DNA of 64,000 nucleotides from Viridibacillus sp050279675 (GCF_050279675.1 NZ_JBNNUK010000004.1:124001-188000), one strand, 5' to 3'. Positions 1 to 9,526 are shown, counted from the stretch's first letter. The notes: generated by a model not told the origin, from the sequence alone. Numbers and translations are program-made.

Positions 1-211
1 TTCCTAGAATTTCATCGTTGCTTTTCGCTACTAAAACGCGGTCTAAATTAGGGTTGTCTAATGAAGTTCTAATCTCCCCAATATACGTATTCCAAACTTC
101 CTCATTTTCATAACTATCTTTATATTGTTCATAGCTTTTCACTAAAACTTCACGTGTTGCATCCTTTTCTTGTTCTAACAAGACATCTATCGCGATAATA
201 CTCCCCATCAT
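1..211 (-). CDS. GNAT-type N-acetyltransferase, N-terminal part (cut by window edge)
   Basis: The first 70 residues are readable from an ATGATG start preceded by AGAAAGGGGTCAGGA; the rest lies beyond base 1. The stretch ending LVAKSNDEILG resembles strands beta2-beta3 of GNAT acetyltransferases, but no acetyl-CoA motif is inside the window. It starts 23 bases after the permease gene and is the last visible gene of a sulfur-compound operon. In Bacillus subtilis the equivalent ytm operon carries YtmI, which N-acetylates S-alkylcysteines before oxidative dealkylation, so the same role is inferred from context. Confidence 0.6.
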   Translation of the reverse strand, partial: MMGSIIAIDVLLEQEKDATREVLVKSYEQYKDSYENEEVWNTYIGEIRTSLDNPNLDRVLVAKSNDEILG

Positions 212-234
212 TCCTGACCCCTTTCTAGTTACAT

Positions 235-942
235 TTAAATTGCACTATTAGTATAGGATTTCGCCTTTTTCTCCACAGCATAAGATACCCATTCTATAAT
301 TGCTGTAATAATCCAGTATAAAAGACCGGCTGCTATGAAAGCCTCCAAAAACTTTAGATTTTTGGAAGCGATTATATTTGCAGCACCTGTAATTTCTTTT
401 TGAGATACTAGAAAAGCAATTGAAGTAGTATGTAAAAAGCCGATTATTAAGTTTGTAAAATTAGGAATAGACTGAGCTAATGCCTGAGGTAAAATAATTC
501 TTTTCAGTACTTGAAATGTATTCATCCCTATTGCATACGCTGCCTCTATTTGCCCCTGAGATACACTAGATATCCCTGATCGAATAATCTCAGATAAGTA
601 GGATCCCGCTGTTAAAGATAAAGCGGTTATGACAAACAAGACAATAGGAATAGAGTTAGATTGAATAGGTAAATGTAAATATTTAATTAATATATCCAGT
701 AATAAAGGTACACCAAAATAAATTAACATAATGTGCATAATTGCAGGAGTTCCTCTAAAGAAAGAAACATAACCATTAGCTATTCGACCTAAAAACCTCA
801 AATTATATGCTCTAATCATTGCAACAGATATTCCGATAAAAAACCCAATAATAATAGGTGTAAATGTAAGAATTAGAGTTAACGGGGCAGCTTTTAATAA
901 TTCTTTGAATGCAATCCAGATAAAAGGAAAGTCAATTGTCAT
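235..942 (-). CDS. tcyM: Amino-acid ABC transporter permease (cystine / S-alkylcysteine type)
   Basis: A 235-residue polar amino-acid permease of the HisMQ type with about five hydrophobic segments. The EAA loop that docks on the ATPase is EAAYAIGMNTFQVLKR, near residues 135-150. The ATG follows AGAAGGGGTGTAAAGTAAT. It forms a pair with the permease 18 bases upstream; together with the lipoprotein and ATPase of the same operon they make a complete importer. By gene order it corresponds to the YtmL/YtmM permeases of Bacillus, which import cystine and S-substituted cysteines. The exact substrate is inferred. Confidence 0.75.
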   Translation of the reverse strand: MTIDFPFIWIAFKELLKAAPLTLILTFTPIIIGFFIGISVAMIRAYNLRFLGRIANGYVSFFRGTPAIMHIMLIYFGVPLLLDILIKYLHLPIQSNSIPIVLFVITALSLTAGSYLSEIIRSGISSVSQGQIEAAYAIGMNTFQVLKRIILPQALAQSIPNFTNLIIGFLHTTSIAFLVSQKEITGAANIIASKNLKFLEAFIAAGLLYWIITAIIEWVSYAVEKKAKSYTNSAI

Positions 943-960
943 ATTACTTTACACCCCTTC

Positions 961-1665
961 TCAAATAGTAGCTGTTTCATGTGGTTGATAACGATTTAAA
1001 TATCTCTCGGAAATTTTAAATACTTTCTCTAAAATCACCACAACAATGTAATAAACAATTGCTAACGAAATATACACTTCTAAAGCATGTGCAGTTGAAG
1101 CGATTAACGTCTCGCCCCTCCCCATCATATCCATTACACCAATTGTAAAAGCTAGAGAAGTATCCTTTAAAGAACCTATTATAGAATTTGAAATATTAGG
1201 AAATGCGATTCTAATTGCTTGTGGAAATATAATTCTATAGAAATTTTGAAAACGAGTCATTCCTATTGAATAGGCTGCTTCCGTTTGACCATAATTGATG
1301 GCTGAAATGGCACTGCGGAATATCTCTGCAAAAATTGCTCCATTGCTTAGTGAATAAGTAATAATAACGAAATAGAGTGCATCCATTCTTGTAATATCTA
1401 TATTCCATATCATTAAAACTGCTGGTAGCCCATAGTAGACAAGGAATAACTGAATAAGTATAGGTGTACCTCTAATAAATGATATATATAAAGTAATCAA
1501 TTGCTTTAATATTGGCATATGAAACAATTTTGGTATCGCCGCAACTATACCAATTAAAATGCCAAGTATTATAGAATAAATTAAAATTTCTAGAGTTATA
1601 CCCAAGTATTTTATTAATGTAGGAATAAATTCAATAATTAATGCCGGATCAAATACTTTCCCCAT
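961..1665 (-). CDS. tcyL: Amino-acid ABC transporter permease (cystine / S-alkylcysteine type)
   Basis: A 234-residue membrane protein of the HisMQ family. The EAA loop reads EAAYSIGMTRFQNFYR and is very close to that of the neighbouring permease, so the two probably form a heterodimer. I placed the start at an ATG with AAGGA nine bases upstream; a TTG 18 bases earlier has poorer spacing. The gene lies between the binding-protein gene (26 bases upstream) and the second permease. Function in uptake of cystine-like sulfur amino acids is inferred from operon content. Confidence 0.75.
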   Translation of the reverse strand: MGKVFDPALIIEFIPTLIKYLGITLEILIYSIILGILIGIVAAIPKLFHMPILKQLITLYISFIRGTPILIQLFLVYYGLPAVLMIWNIDITRMDALYFVIITYSLSNGAIFAEIFRSAISAINYGQTEAAYSIGMTRFQNFYRIIFPQAIRIAFPNISNSIIGSLKDTSLAFTIGVMDMMGRGETLIASTAHALEVYISLAIVYYIVVVILEKVFKISERYLNRYQPHETATI

Positions 1666-1691
1666 CCACTCGCTTCCTTCCAAACTATTAT

Positions 1692-2501
1692 TTAAAACTC
1701 AACAGAATAATCTGCTCCTAGCCATTTCTCGCTCAATTTGCTAACAACTCCCTCTTTCTTTAACTCTCTAAGTGCCTCATCCACTCTATTTGAAAGTGTT
1801 GTTTCATCCTTATTGAGTAAGAAATACACTTTAGAATTTAGTAATGTTTCCCCAACTACTTTTTGCTGTGCATCTGCTTGCTCATTATAAAATTCAGCTG
1901 CAAATGGTGTTGAAATAATAGCATCTATACGTTTTGTTTTAAGTTGATTGATAATATCAGTTGTGTTAGTTCCGTAATTGATCTTTGCTCCTAAATTATG
2001 TTTTTTATTGTATTCTTCAATGAAAACGGCTGAATTACTAGTTGGAGTAACACTAATTTTTTTTCCTGCTAAATCATTAATTGATTTAATATCATTATTG
2101 CCTTGATGAATAGTTACCTTTAACGGAAAAACATTATATGGTTCTTTATTAAACAAAAACTTTTCTTCTCTTTCTTTATTCACTTCCATTTGATGCGCGA
2201 TAAGGTCAATTTTTTTAGTTTCTAAGCTTAATAACAGATTTGAAAACTCCATCGTCTTAAATTCGAATTCATATTCCGGTAACTTTTCATCTATCGCTTT
2301 TACAATTTCGATATCGTATCCCGTCAACTTTCCTTTATCATTTATAAAACAGATATTTGGAAACTGAGTACCCGTACCAACAATGATTTTCTGAACCTTT
2401 GTTGAACTTCCTTTATTATCATCCACTGACTCTGCCTTTGATGAGCAAGCACTCAATAAAGCTATTACAAATAATAGACCCCATAACCATAGTTTCTTCA
2501 T
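1692..2501 (-). CDS. tcyK: Amino-acid ABC transporter substrate-binding lipoprotein
   Basis: A 269-residue extracellular solute-binding protein of family 3. The signal peptide ends in the lipobox LSAC, so it should be lipid-anchored outside the membrane. The mature part shows the family pattern around GYDIEIVKAIDEKL and the hinge region ISVTPTSNSAVFIEEYN. The ATG follows GGGAGGGAAAATT. Bacillus subtilis has two paralogous binding proteins in its operon (TcyJ, TcyK); only one is present here. It should capture cystine or S-substituted cysteines for the two permeases downstream. Confidence 0.75.
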   Translation of the reverse strand: MKKLWLWGLLFVIALLSACSSKAESVDDNKGSSTKVQKIIVGTGTQFPNICFINDKGKLTGYDIEIVKAIDEKLPEYEFEFKTMEFSNLLLSLETKKIDLIAHQMEVNKEREEKFLFNKEPYNVFPLKVTIHQGNNDIKSINDLAGKKISVTPTSNSAVFIEEYNKKHNLGAKINYGTNTTDIINQLKTKRIDAIISTPFAAEFYNEQADAQQKVVGETLLNSKVYFLLNKDETTLSNRVDEALRELKKEGVVSKLSEKWLGADYSVEF

Positions 2502-2550
2502 AATTTTCCCTCCCACTTAAATAACTAAATGTCCATTTGTTTACTTGGTT

Positions 2551-2826
2551 TTAATCCAAAACTAATACTTCATCTAATGCTTCTTGTAAATGCTCTATTC
2601 CTACTTCCGTTACTCCACGATATACATTTCCTTGACCAATTTCTACAACAGGTACGTGACGTACACCATATTTTACATCTAAAATATCTCTTAATTGATC
2701 ATTATTAGTGACATCCACTGTTTTATAAGCTAACTCTTTCTCAACTAAATATTTTTTTACATCATCACAATAGCTACAGCCTTGTTTTGACCAAATGATA
2801 ATAGATATATTTTCAGTTTCAGACAT
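2551..2826 (-). CDS. ytnI: Glutaredoxin-like protein (YtnI/CmoI type)
   Basis: A 91-residue thioredoxin-fold protein with the redox motif CSYC at residues 17-20 and the cis-proline segment RHVPVVEIG. Length and motif fit glutaredoxins of the YtnI type. The ATG follows CCGGGGGAGTTAGC. It sits between a luciferase-type monooxygenase and the binding-protein gene. In the Bacillus S-alkylcysteine pathway this protein belongs to the oxidative dealkylation step with the two monooxygenases; that role is carried over by homology and position. Confidence 0.75.
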   Translation of the reverse strand: MSETENISIIIWSKQGCSYCDDVKKYLVEKELAYKTVDVTNNDQLRDILDVKYGVRHVPVVEIGQGNVYRGVTEVGIEHLQEALDEVLVLD

Positions 2827-2864
2827 GCTAACTCCCCCGGAATATAATATTTTTTTAATAGCTA

Positions 2865-3881
2865 TTATATCGATACTTCTTTGCGTACCATTGTTGCTAA
2901 GGATTTTGGACTTAATAATTCAAAGGACTTTAAACGCTCTTCACTTTTAGGTATAGGTGTATGTAAAATAAACTCATCTATACTGTATAACTGATGCAGT
3001 TGGTCTAGCGCACTCTTTACTTCAGTAGCTGTGCCAGCAATGATATTCGCTGCATATTCCTTCACCTCATAATCCTGACCAGACTCTTGGCCGAATTTGT
3101 CTGCTGCTTCATACGAATTTAAAGTCAAACTACGTCCACTAGCTAAATGTACTTTTACAATCTTTTGGTTCTCAGCTAAAATTCTTGCTTCTTGTGAAGT
3201 AGGTGCTGCAATTGTTGCTACAGCTACAATGAATTTTCCATTCGTATTATTTTCCTTATAGACTTTTGATGCCTCAGCAATAATACTGTCGTCACTATTA
3301 ATAAAGCGTGCAAATACAAATGTTATTCCTAATTCCCTAGCTAATTTTGCACTGTTTGAACTTGCACCTAACAAATATAATTCCTGTTTATTAGGTGGTA
3401 TTGGAGTAGCTTGAATTCCTGCTAGTGGGTGCGTCGCGGGAATTTTGTTATCTATTAACTGCTGTAAGAATATTAAACGTTCCTCAAAATCTTCACCATT
3501 ATTAACAGTGCCATATTGTAGAGCTTTCGTTGATAAAGGTAACCCACCTGGTGCTTTACCAATCCCTAAATCTACACGTCCCGGTTCTAGAGTAGATAAT
3601 ACATGAAAGTTTTCTACTACTTTATATGGACTATAATGCTGAAGCATCACACCTCCAGAACCAATTCTAATTCTTTTTGTTTTAGCTAATAAGTAAGATA
3701 CCAATACTTCAGGGGATGAGCCTGCAACATCAACTGAATTATGATGTTCTGATACCCAAAATCGCTCATATCCCCAATCTTCTGCAAGTTGTGCTAGTTT
3801 TACTGACTGTTGCAAAACGTCATGATTAGAAGACCCTTCAATGACTGGACTTTGATCAAGAATTCCAATTTTATACGCCAT
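2865..3881 (-). CDS. ytmO: Luciferase-like monooxygenase (YtmO/CmoO type)
   Basis: A 338-residue LLM-class flavin-dependent oxidoreductase of the MsnO8/YtmO type. It starts with KIGILDQSPV and contains the family signatures FWVSEHH near residue 42 and GSGGVMLQHYSPYKVVE near residue 75. It should use reduced FMN and oxygen. It lies 23 bases after the ATPase gene and 38 bases before the glutaredoxin-like gene. In Bacillus the homologue takes part in S-alkylcysteine breakdown; its exact partner reaction here is inferred. Confidence 0.8.
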   Translation of the reverse strand: MAYKIGILDQSPVIEGSSNHDVLQQSVKLAQLAEDWGYERFWVSEHHNSVDVAGSSPEVLVSYLLAKTKRIRIGSGGVMLQHYSPYKVVENFHVLSTLEPGRVDLGIGKAPGGLPLSTKALQYGTVNNGEDFEERLIFLQQLIDNKIPATHPLAGIQATPIPPNKQELYLLGASSNSAKLARELGITFVFARFINSDDSIIAEASKVYKENNTNGKFIVAVATIAAPTSQEARILAENQKIVKVHLASGRSLTLNSYEAADKFGQESGQDYEVKEYAANIIAGTATEVKSALDQLHQLYSIDEFILHTPIPKSEERLKSFELLSPKSLATMVRKEVSI

Positions 3882-3905
3882 CGTTCCAACTCTCCTCTTT
3901 TTTTC

Positions 3906-4658
3906 TCAAATGGAATAATCCAACTCTGGAGTCATCCTTTTTAAGAATTGTCTTGTACGTTCTTCTTTCTGCTCAACAAATATATTGTTTGGTGTCCCTT
4001 CTTCTACTACAACACCATTATCCATAAAAATAATTCTGTCAGATATTTCTCTAGCAAAATTCATTTCATGAGTCACGATAATCATCGTTTTTCCTTCTTT
4101 AGCAATTTTAGCGATTACTTCTAATACCTCTCCGACTAATTCTGGGTCTAAGGCCGATGTAGGCTCATCAAATAAAATAACATCGGGATTTAAAGCAAGT
4201 GCCCTAGCAATTCCCACACGTTGTTGCTGCCCTCCTGATAATTGACTAGGATAGGAATCTATTTTATTTTTTAGCCCTACTTTTTGTAGCACTTCTAATG
4301 CGATTTCTTTCGATTCCTTTGCGTTTCTTTTTTGTACTACAATTAAACCTTCCATTACATTTTGCAGTACTGTTTTATGTTGAAATAAGTTATAGCTTTG
4401 AAAAACCATCGCAGATTTTTTTCGCAAAGTATTAATTTCCTTTTTATTTACCTTACCAGAATTAATAGAAATATCACCGAGTGTTATAGTGCCGCCATCT
4501 GGCCTTTCTAAATAATTTAGACATCTTAAAAGTGTTGTCTTTCCAGATCCACTCGGTCCTAAAATCGAAATAATCTCTCCCTTATCGACCTTGATATTAA
4601 TTCCTTTTAGCACTTCATTATGCCCAAAACTTTTACGTAACTCTTTAATATCAATCAT
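3906..4658 (-). CDS. tcyN: Amino-acid ABC transporter ATP-binding protein
   Basis: A 250-residue ATPase of the polar amino-acid import family. It shows Walker A GPSGSGKT (residues 34-41), Q-loop VFQSYNLF, signature [10 protein letters not shown], Walker B VILFDEP and the switch histidine in VTHEM. The start follows GGAGAGGAGGTATTAG. Its place inside the operon matches TcyN (YtmN) of Bacillus subtilis, although here it lies between the two monooxygenase genes. It powers the two-permease importer encoded downstream. Confidence 0.85.
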   Translation of the reverse strand: MIDIKELRKSFGHNEVLKGINIKVDKGEIISILGPSGSGKTTLLRCLNYLERPDGGTITLGDISINSGKVNKKEINTLRKKSAMVFQSYNLFQHKTVLQNVMEGLIVVQKRNAKESKEIALEVLQKVGLKNKIDSYPSQLSGGQQQRVGIARALALNPDVILFDEPTSALDPELVGEVLEVIAKIAKEGKTMIIVTHEMNFAREISDRIIFMDNGVVVEEGTPNNIFVEQKEERTRQFLKRMTPELDYSI

Positions 4659-4734
4659 CTAATACCTCCTCTCCATACTTTAATCAAAAATCATTATTAT
4701 TCAAATTGAATAACTAGGTATTAATCTAAAAATT

Positions 4735-6063
4735 TTAAACAGTTTGCTTTATATAGCGGCTTTGTTTAAATGGCAATCCTAAATTCCCTCTTAAAGTATC
4801 AGCTTCATAGTCCTCTCGATAAATACCGCGTTGTTGTAAAATTGGTACAACTTTATCAACAAAATCATTCAATGCGTCTGGCAATGTAGCTGCTATAATA
4901 AAGCCATCTGCTCCGCGCTCCTCAAACCATAGCTGTACTAAATCCGCAATTTTGTCTGGTGTACCGATAAATTGTGTACGTGGTGTTGCTTCTCGTAACG
5001 CAATTTGACGTAAAGTTAATTTCTGCTCGATTGCTTCTTTTTTTATACGGTCTGTATGACTACGGAAGCTATTTGCACCTATATCTCCTAAATCAGGGAA
5101 TGTTTTATCTAGTGGATATTGAGAAAAGTCGTGATGATCAAAGTAACGCCCCAAGTATGCTAGTGCTCGTTCAATAGACACTAAATTTGCTAATTCCTCA
5201 TATTTTCTTTCTGCTTCCTCTTCAGTATCACCAATAATCGGAGAGATACCTGGCAAAATAACAACCTCATCAGGATTACGACCAAAAGTCTTAACTTGAT
5301 CTTTAACGTCCTGGTAAAACCCTTGTGCTTCCTGCAAAGTTTTAGCCATTGTGAAAATCGCATCGGCATCTTTAGCTGCTAAACGTTTTCCTGCTTCCGA
5401 AGAACCTGCTTGGAAAATGACTGGCTGCCCTTGCTTTGTGCGACCTATATTCAATGGTCCTTGTACAGAGAAGAATTCTCCTTGATGATTAAGTTGGTGT
5501 AACTTAGATGGGTCAAAAAATTGGTCATTTTCTTTATCCCCAACAAATGCATCATCATCCCAAGAATCCCAAAGACCTGTTGTAACCTCTAAATACTCTT
5601 CCGCAATGCGATAACGTTTTGCATGGTCAGGGTGTTCATCGACAGTTTTATTGTAATTTAATGCTGTGTTCTCTAATGGGGTTGTTACGACATTCCAACC
5701 TGCACGACCATTGCTAATATGATCAAGTGAAGCAAATTGACGTGCAATAGTAAACGGTTCGCTATAAGAAGTCGAGACTGTACCAACAAGACCTATTTTT
5801 GAAGTAACCGCAGCTAACGCTGACAAAATAGTTATCGGCTCAAAACGATTCAAGAAATGTGGGATTGATTTCTCATTTATGAATAGACCATCTGCTATAA
5901 ATACTAAATCAAATTTCCCTTTCTCTGCCTTCTGCGCCTGTTGCGTATAAAAATCCAAATTTATACTTGAATTTGTTAACACTTTTGGATGACGCCATCC
6001 TGAAATATTACCACCAACACCATGAATAATCGCACCGAATTTGATTTCTCGTTTTTCAGCCAT
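4735..6063 (-). CDS. ytnJ: FMN-dependent monooxygenase of the NtaA/SnaA/YtnJ family
   Basis: A 442-residue luciferase-type monooxygenase with the family start [19 protein letters not shown], the segment [11 protein letters not shown] near residue 140, and [16 protein letters not shown] near residue 225. Length equals that of Bacillus YtnJ (CmoJ), which oxidatively removes the alkyl group from N-acetyl-S-alkylcysteines. I chose the ATG after GGGAGGTATTAGT over an upstream in-frame ATG. It is the first gene of the operon, 77 bases upstream of the ATPase gene, behind a promoter at 6147-6176. Confidence 0.8.
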   Translation of the reverse strand: MAEKREIKFGAIIHGVGGNISGWRHPKVLTNSSINLDFYTQQAQKAEKGKFDLVFIADGLFINEKSIPHFLNRFEPITILSALAAVTSKIGLVGTVSTSYSEPFTIARQFASLDHISNGRAGWNVVTTPLENTALNYNKTVDEHPDHAKRYRIAEEYLEVTTGLWDSWDDDAFVGDKENDQFFDPSKLHQLNHQGEFFSVQGPLNIGRTKQGQPVIFQAGSSEAGKRLAAKDADAIFTMAKTLQEAQGFYQDVKDQVKTFGRNPDEVVILPGISPIIGDTEEEAERKYEELANLVSIERALAYLGRYFDHHDFSQYPLDKTFPDLGDIGANSFRSHTDRIKKEAIEQKLTLRQIALREATPRTQFIGTPDKIADLVQLWFEERGADGFIIAATLPDALNDFVDKVVPILQQRGIYREDYEADTLRGNLGLPFKQSRYIKQTV

Positions 6064-6146
6064 ACTAATACCTCCCATTTTCAATTCCGCATAATTTTTA
6101 ATTACAAGTTAACTGATAAGAATTATACGTTTTCTAATTGTGGATA

Positions 6147-6176
6147 ATACTAACATTTTTCTTATAGGGCTGACAA
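6147..6176 (-). promoter_or_regulatory. Promoter of the sulfur-salvage operon
   Basis: On the minus strand TTGTCA (6176-6171) and TAGTAT (6152-6147) are separated by 18 bases, a good sigma-A-type pair placed about 85 bases before the first gene. A perfect TGTGGATAA DnaA-box sequence (6139-6147) touches the -10 element; one copy may be chance. The LysR gene upstream would be the expected activator. Confidence 0.5.
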
Positions 6177-6236
6177 GAGTAATAATGATAGGAAAAATTA
6201 ATAATTGATTAAAAATTTCTATCAATCTATTTTTCA

Positions 6237-7112
6237 TTATAGAAATGCATTTATAGAGCGATTTATATCCTTACGCAGTAGTTCCACCGCTTCACTTTGA
6301 AAATATGTTAAATAGACATGTTGCTTAATCAACAACAAATGAGAAGTATCTATTTCTACTAATTCACCTCTTGCAAGCTCATCTTTCACACATAAATTAG
6401 GTAAGAACCCAATACAATGTTTATTTTTTATGAGTGATTTTGCTACTTCTAAGTGATCTACTTTAAATTCAATAAGAGGTTCTACCTGCTCTACCTCAAA
6501 CAATTTATAAATCAAATTCCAATCAAAAGCACCACACTCAAAAAACACCATTGGTTCCTCTGCAAGTACTTTTGCGGTGATTATTTTCTTACCTAATAAA
6601 GCATGGCCAGGACTAACGATCAATCTCACTGAATTATCAAGCATACTATCTTGTTGAATACCTTCACTTGTTAACCGTTTCATAAAAGCCATATCAATTT
6701 GCTTATTCAACAACTTTTCTAATAGCACATCATTTGTAGCAGATACAAATTTAAAGCGTAACTCAGGATTTTGCGTTTTCCAAAAGGACAAAGCAAATGG
6801 AATAAAGTATTGAGAAGTTATAATATTTGCCCCAATTACAATTTCATGCTGATTCTCCCGATGTTTCATCTGCTGTTTTCCATCATTAAATGTTTGGATT
6901 ATTTGCTGAGCATATGGAATAAAATCCTTCCCCTGCTGAGTTAGTATTACTCCTCTTCCTTGCCTTTCAAATAATTCAGTATTCAATTCACGTTCCAATG
7001 TTTTAATCCGTGCTGAAACTGTAGGCTGTGATAAGAATAACGCCTTCGATGCTTTATGAAAACTCTGCAAATGCACGACATACATAAAGGCTTCTAAATG
7101 ATCAATATTCAT
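6237..7112 (-). CDS. ytlI: LysR-family regulator (YtlI-like)
   Basis: A 291-residue LysR-type regulator: N-terminal winged helix-turn-helix (residues 1-60, with LFLSQPTVSARIKTLERELN as recognition region) and a C-terminal effector domain. It is encoded immediately upstream of, and on the same strand as, the operon starting at 6063. In Bacillus subtilis YtlI activates the equivalent ytm operon when sulfur is limiting, but there the gene is divergent. The ATG follows AAGGGAGGTAAATAG. Assignment rests on position and family; sequence alone would only give LysR. Confidence 0.65.
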   Translation of the reverse strand: MNIDHLEAFMYVVHLQSFHKASKALFLSQPTVSARIKTLERELNTELFERQGRGVILTQQGKDFIPYAQQIIQTFNDGKQQMKHRENQHEIVIGANIITSQYFIPFALSFWKTQNPELRFKFVSATNDVLLEKLLNKQIDMAFMKRLTSEGIQQDSMLDNSVRLIVSPGHALLGKKIITAKVLAEEPMVFFECGAFDWNLIYKLFEVEQVEPLIEFKVDHLEVAKSLIKNKHCIGFLPNLCVKDELARGELVEIDTSHLLLIKQHVYLTYFQSEAVELLRKDINRSINAFL

Positions 7113-7192
7113 CTATTTACCTCCCTTTATTATTCCATTTTTCAGTCTTAGTGTACTCGAAAAAGAAAGTAAATACTATGTAATCATCATTC

Positions 7193-7221
7193 TTGCAGTT
7201 ACAGCAATTTTGCAGTATTAT
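7193..7221 (+). promoter_or_regulatory. Promoter of the candidate 6S-like RNA
   Basis: TTGCAG (7193-7198) and TATTAT (7216-7221) are separated by exactly 17 bases on the plus strand. No plus-strand protein gene follows, but a structured stretch ending in a strong terminator does, so transcription from about 7228 would give an RNA of roughly 235 nucleotides. Confidence 0.6.
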
Positions 7222-7227
7222 ATGAAT

Positions 7228-7467
7228 ACAGGCTGCATTGTTCGTAATCATATTAAGTTTTAACCTTTAAGCTGTAAAAGGGAGTTTTAATTGAGGAAGG
7301 ATTGGCATGCCGCATTCCATTGTTAATGCGGACAAACATGAAACCCTCTGCGAACACCCACTTTGAGGAGTGGTGGTTTAAAACTTTCAATATTAAAAAA
7401 TTACGGCATACGCGGCTTATTAACTTTAAATTATCTAACCAGTTTCCTTTATGGAGGCTGGTTTTTT
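7228..7467 (+). ncRNA. Candidate structured non-coding RNA, possibly 6S-type
   Basis: A promoter, about 200 bases of self-complementary sequence and a strong intrinsic terminator lie on the plus strand between two minus-strand genes. The segments around 7252-7275 and 7412-7428 are largely complementary (AAGCTG with CGGCTT, then TTAA/AAGTT with TTAA/AACTT), enclosing hairpins such as CCGCATT...AATGCGG near 7310-7340. Size and layout of a long paired rod interrupted by bulges resemble 6S RNA, and AAGTTTTAACCTTT near 7255 looks like the bulge from which 6S-2 RNA templates short transcripts; that comparison is from memory. It is not tmRNA, RNase P RNA, SRP RNA or a riboswitch that I recognise. 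Confidence 0.5.
7437..7467 (+). terminator. Intrinsic terminator of the candidate ncRNA
   Basis: An 11-bp stem (AACCAGTTTCC with GGAGGCTGGTT, two G-U pairs) closes a five-base loop and is followed by six T residues. Confidence 0.8.
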
Positions 7468-7521
7468 ATATTTTATTACATCCTTCTAATACTTACTTTA
7501 CGTCTAATTTTCATTAATAAA

Positions 7522-7564
7522 AAAACGTTCAAAAGTACCGTATCTGTACTTGTTTAAACGTTTT
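7522..7564 (-). terminator. Terminator downstream of the PAS/chemoreceptor-like gene
   Basis: Imperfect hairpin with outer arms AACGTT and inner arms AGTAC/GTACT, followed on the minus strand by seven T residues. It lies about 115 bases beyond the stop codon of the minus-strand gene. Confidence 0.6.
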
Positions 7565-7679
7565 CATTGAATTTTTATTTAATTATATTATTCCTACGAT
7601 GCTTTCCTTTTCGCATCAATCATATATTTATTACATATGCTGTTTTGCTTTGTCATACTTTTTCTTTTTTTATATTCCA

Positions 7680-8588
7680 TCAAATAATTTCCGTGAAATT
7701 CTGCGCCTTTTCATCCAATGCTTCAGCAGAAGTTGATATTTCTGTAAAGTCTTGTATTGCTACATTGATTTGATCATGCGTCTGCTCCACACTTTGGGAC
7801 ACTCGATTTATACTTCCTGTTACTTTTTCAATTTCCAAAGTAATTCCTTCAACATTGTCTCTCACTTCGGAAATTGAATGAGCTACTTTTTCAGACAGTT
7901 TTCTTACTTCCTTTGCAACAACATCAAAACCTCGACCATGCTCTCCTGCCCTAGCAGCTTCAATTGCCGCATTTAATGCTAATAGATTTGTTTGGGAAGC
8001 AATTTCACGAATAGTTTTCACGATTCCTTTAATAGAATCAGCCTGACTTTGTAAACTCACTAAATTAACTGTATTTTCCTCTGATTCTCTTGCTATACGA
8101 TTAATCGTCTCACGCAATTCATGACTTCTCATTATTCCGGCTTCGGATCGATTATGAAGCTGTTTGGACATGCCTTTTAAATCGTCGGCTACTTCCACAA
8201 TCATGTTCTGACGTTCTGTTATATTAGTAGCTATTTTTGATACACCTACTATTTTATTACTATTTTCAGCAAATATAGGCATATACGTAGCTTCTAACCA
8301 TATTCGATTACCCGATGCATCCATCCGCTCAATTTTATCTTGAAAGCTTCTCCCAGATAGTAGACTTTTCCAAAATCGTTCATAGGATCCACTGTTTACG
8401 AAGGATGGAAAGCAAAATTCTTTATGATTCTTTCCGTACATTTCTTCCACACTATAACCTAATGTTTGTGCAAAAAGATTATTTACGTATGCCACTTTTC
8501 GATTCAAATCAAAACGTATTATTGCTAAATTATTTTCAATGGCTTTCACTACAAGTTCGTCTGTCACCTGATTCTCCAACACATTCAT
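7680..8588 (-). CDS. Soluble PAS-domain chemoreceptor-like protein
   Basis: A 302-residue cytoplasmic protein without membrane segments. Residues about 20-130 form a PAS domain ([17 protein letters not shown] and [10 protein letters not shown]), and residues about 140-300 carry the methyl-accepting chemotaxis signalling tip [19 protein letters not shown]. It should bind CheA/CheW and sense an internal signal, perhaps redox or a flavin-linked cue; no cofactor-binding residue can be assigned. I chose the ATG nine bases after AAGGGG rather than the in-frame TTG that touches it. It has its own terminator. Confidence 0.8.
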   Translation of the reverse strand: MNVLENQVTDELVVKAIENNLAIIRFDLNRKVAYVNNLFAQTLGYSVEEMYGKNHKEFCFPSFVNSGSYERFWKSLLSGRSFQDKIERMDASGNRIWLEATYMPIFAENSNKIVGVSKIATNITERQNMIVEVADDLKGMSKQLHNRSEAGIMRSHELRETINRIARESEENTVNLVSLQSQADSIKGIVKTIREIASQTNLLALNAAIEAARAGEHGRGFDVVAKEVRKLSEKVAHSISEVRDNVEGITLEIEKVTGSINRVSQSVEQTHDQINVAIQDFTEISTSAEALDEKAQNFTEII

Positions 8589-8787
8589 ATTATTCAACCC
8601 CTTATATTTGAATATTCATGTCATTATTACTCAATGTATTTCACTTTAATTTAACTATGAAAAGGCCATCTAAGTTGATTGAATATATTTTCCATCCTCG
8701 TTCCAACATACCAACTCTGCGATATATCTAACATTATTTAATGATTCTATTGCCTACTAAATAGTTCAATTATGTAAATCTTATATT

Positions 8788-9050
8788 CTATAAATATTTT
8801 AGAATTTCCCTTTCAAAACTATACGGCTTATCTTTTGAGCCAAAACGGTGAACAATTTCTCCATTTTGATTCACTAAAAATTTTGTAAAATTCCATTTTA
8901 TGCTTTTCCCTAAGAAACCTTTTGAATGAGAAGTAACATGAATTGTGGACTAAATCCGCATTTTGTTGCTGTATTAACTATTAACATAACCTTTCCTTTA
9001 TAACGATCCAAGCTATATTTCGTCCCATCATCCAATCTCACATCAATTTC
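8788..9050 (-). pseudogene. Glutathione peroxidase remnant with internal deletion
   Basis: The N-terminal part reads [20 protein letters not shown] and then [12 protein letters not shown], with the peroxidatic cysteine of the family. The C-terminal part, in another frame, reads [20 protein letters not shown] and ends YSFEREILKYL-stop. About 70 codons between them are missing, including the conserved FPCNQFGGQEP segment, and the start is lost: a TAA directly precedes the first recognisable codon. The remnant begins inside the stop codon region of the OhrR-type regulator. I consider it dead. Confidence 0.85.
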
Positions 9051-9510
9051 TTAAATACTCACATTGATCCCTCATCTCATTTAATTGTGTTAATAACTCG
9101 TTTAATTCGTTTAACCGTGATTTCAATACCCCGTCTTGCACTATTAATGTTTCACATTCCGATACTTTATTGAGAATTTCTTCGGTTATTAAAGATTCTT
9201 GTATTTGTGCTTTTTCTGTAAGCGACACAATAATTGCTCGCTTATCTTGAGTAGAAATTTCCTTTGTCACCCATCCTTTATCAACTAACTTATTAATTAT
9301 CGGATTTAGTGTCCCTATGCCTAAACACACCTTTTCACTAAGCTGTTTTACTAATAAGTGATCCTTCTCCCAAAGAGCTAAAAGTACCAAATATTGTGGA
9401 TATGTTAAGTCAAAAGCCTCTAAAATTTGGCGATATAATTTTGTAAATTGATTTGCTGCTTTATAAACTTCAAAACAAAGCTGGTTGTCTAATTTAAATA
9501 ATTTATTCAC
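9043..9510 (-). CDS. ohrR: OhrR-type MarR-family organic-peroxide regulator
   Basis: A 155-residue MarR regulator. The N-terminus ([20 protein letters not shown]) and [14 protein letters not shown] match OhrR, whose single reactive cysteine near residue 15 (here Cys12) senses organic peroxides. The start is a GTG preceded by GGAGAGAGTAAT; the frame is open further upstream but without a ribosome site. A perfect palindrome lies just before the ribosome site, suggesting autorepression. The usual target ohrA is absent; the adjacent peroxidase gene is broken. Confidence 0.75.
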   Translation of the reverse strand: MNKLFKLDNQLCFEVYKAANQFTKLYRQILEAFDLTYPQYLVLLALWEKDHLLVKQLSEKVCLGIGTLNPIINKLVDKGWVTKEISTQDKRAIIVSLTEKAQIQESLITEEILNKVSECETLIVQDGVLKSRLNELNELLTQLNEMRDQCEYLRN

Positions 9511-9526
9511 ATTACTCTCTCCATAA

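Noticed and set aside
7302..7773. Short plus-strand frames of 64-71 codons
   Set aside because: They overlap the structured RNA and its terminator or the 3' end of the PAS protein gene and lack ribosome sites.
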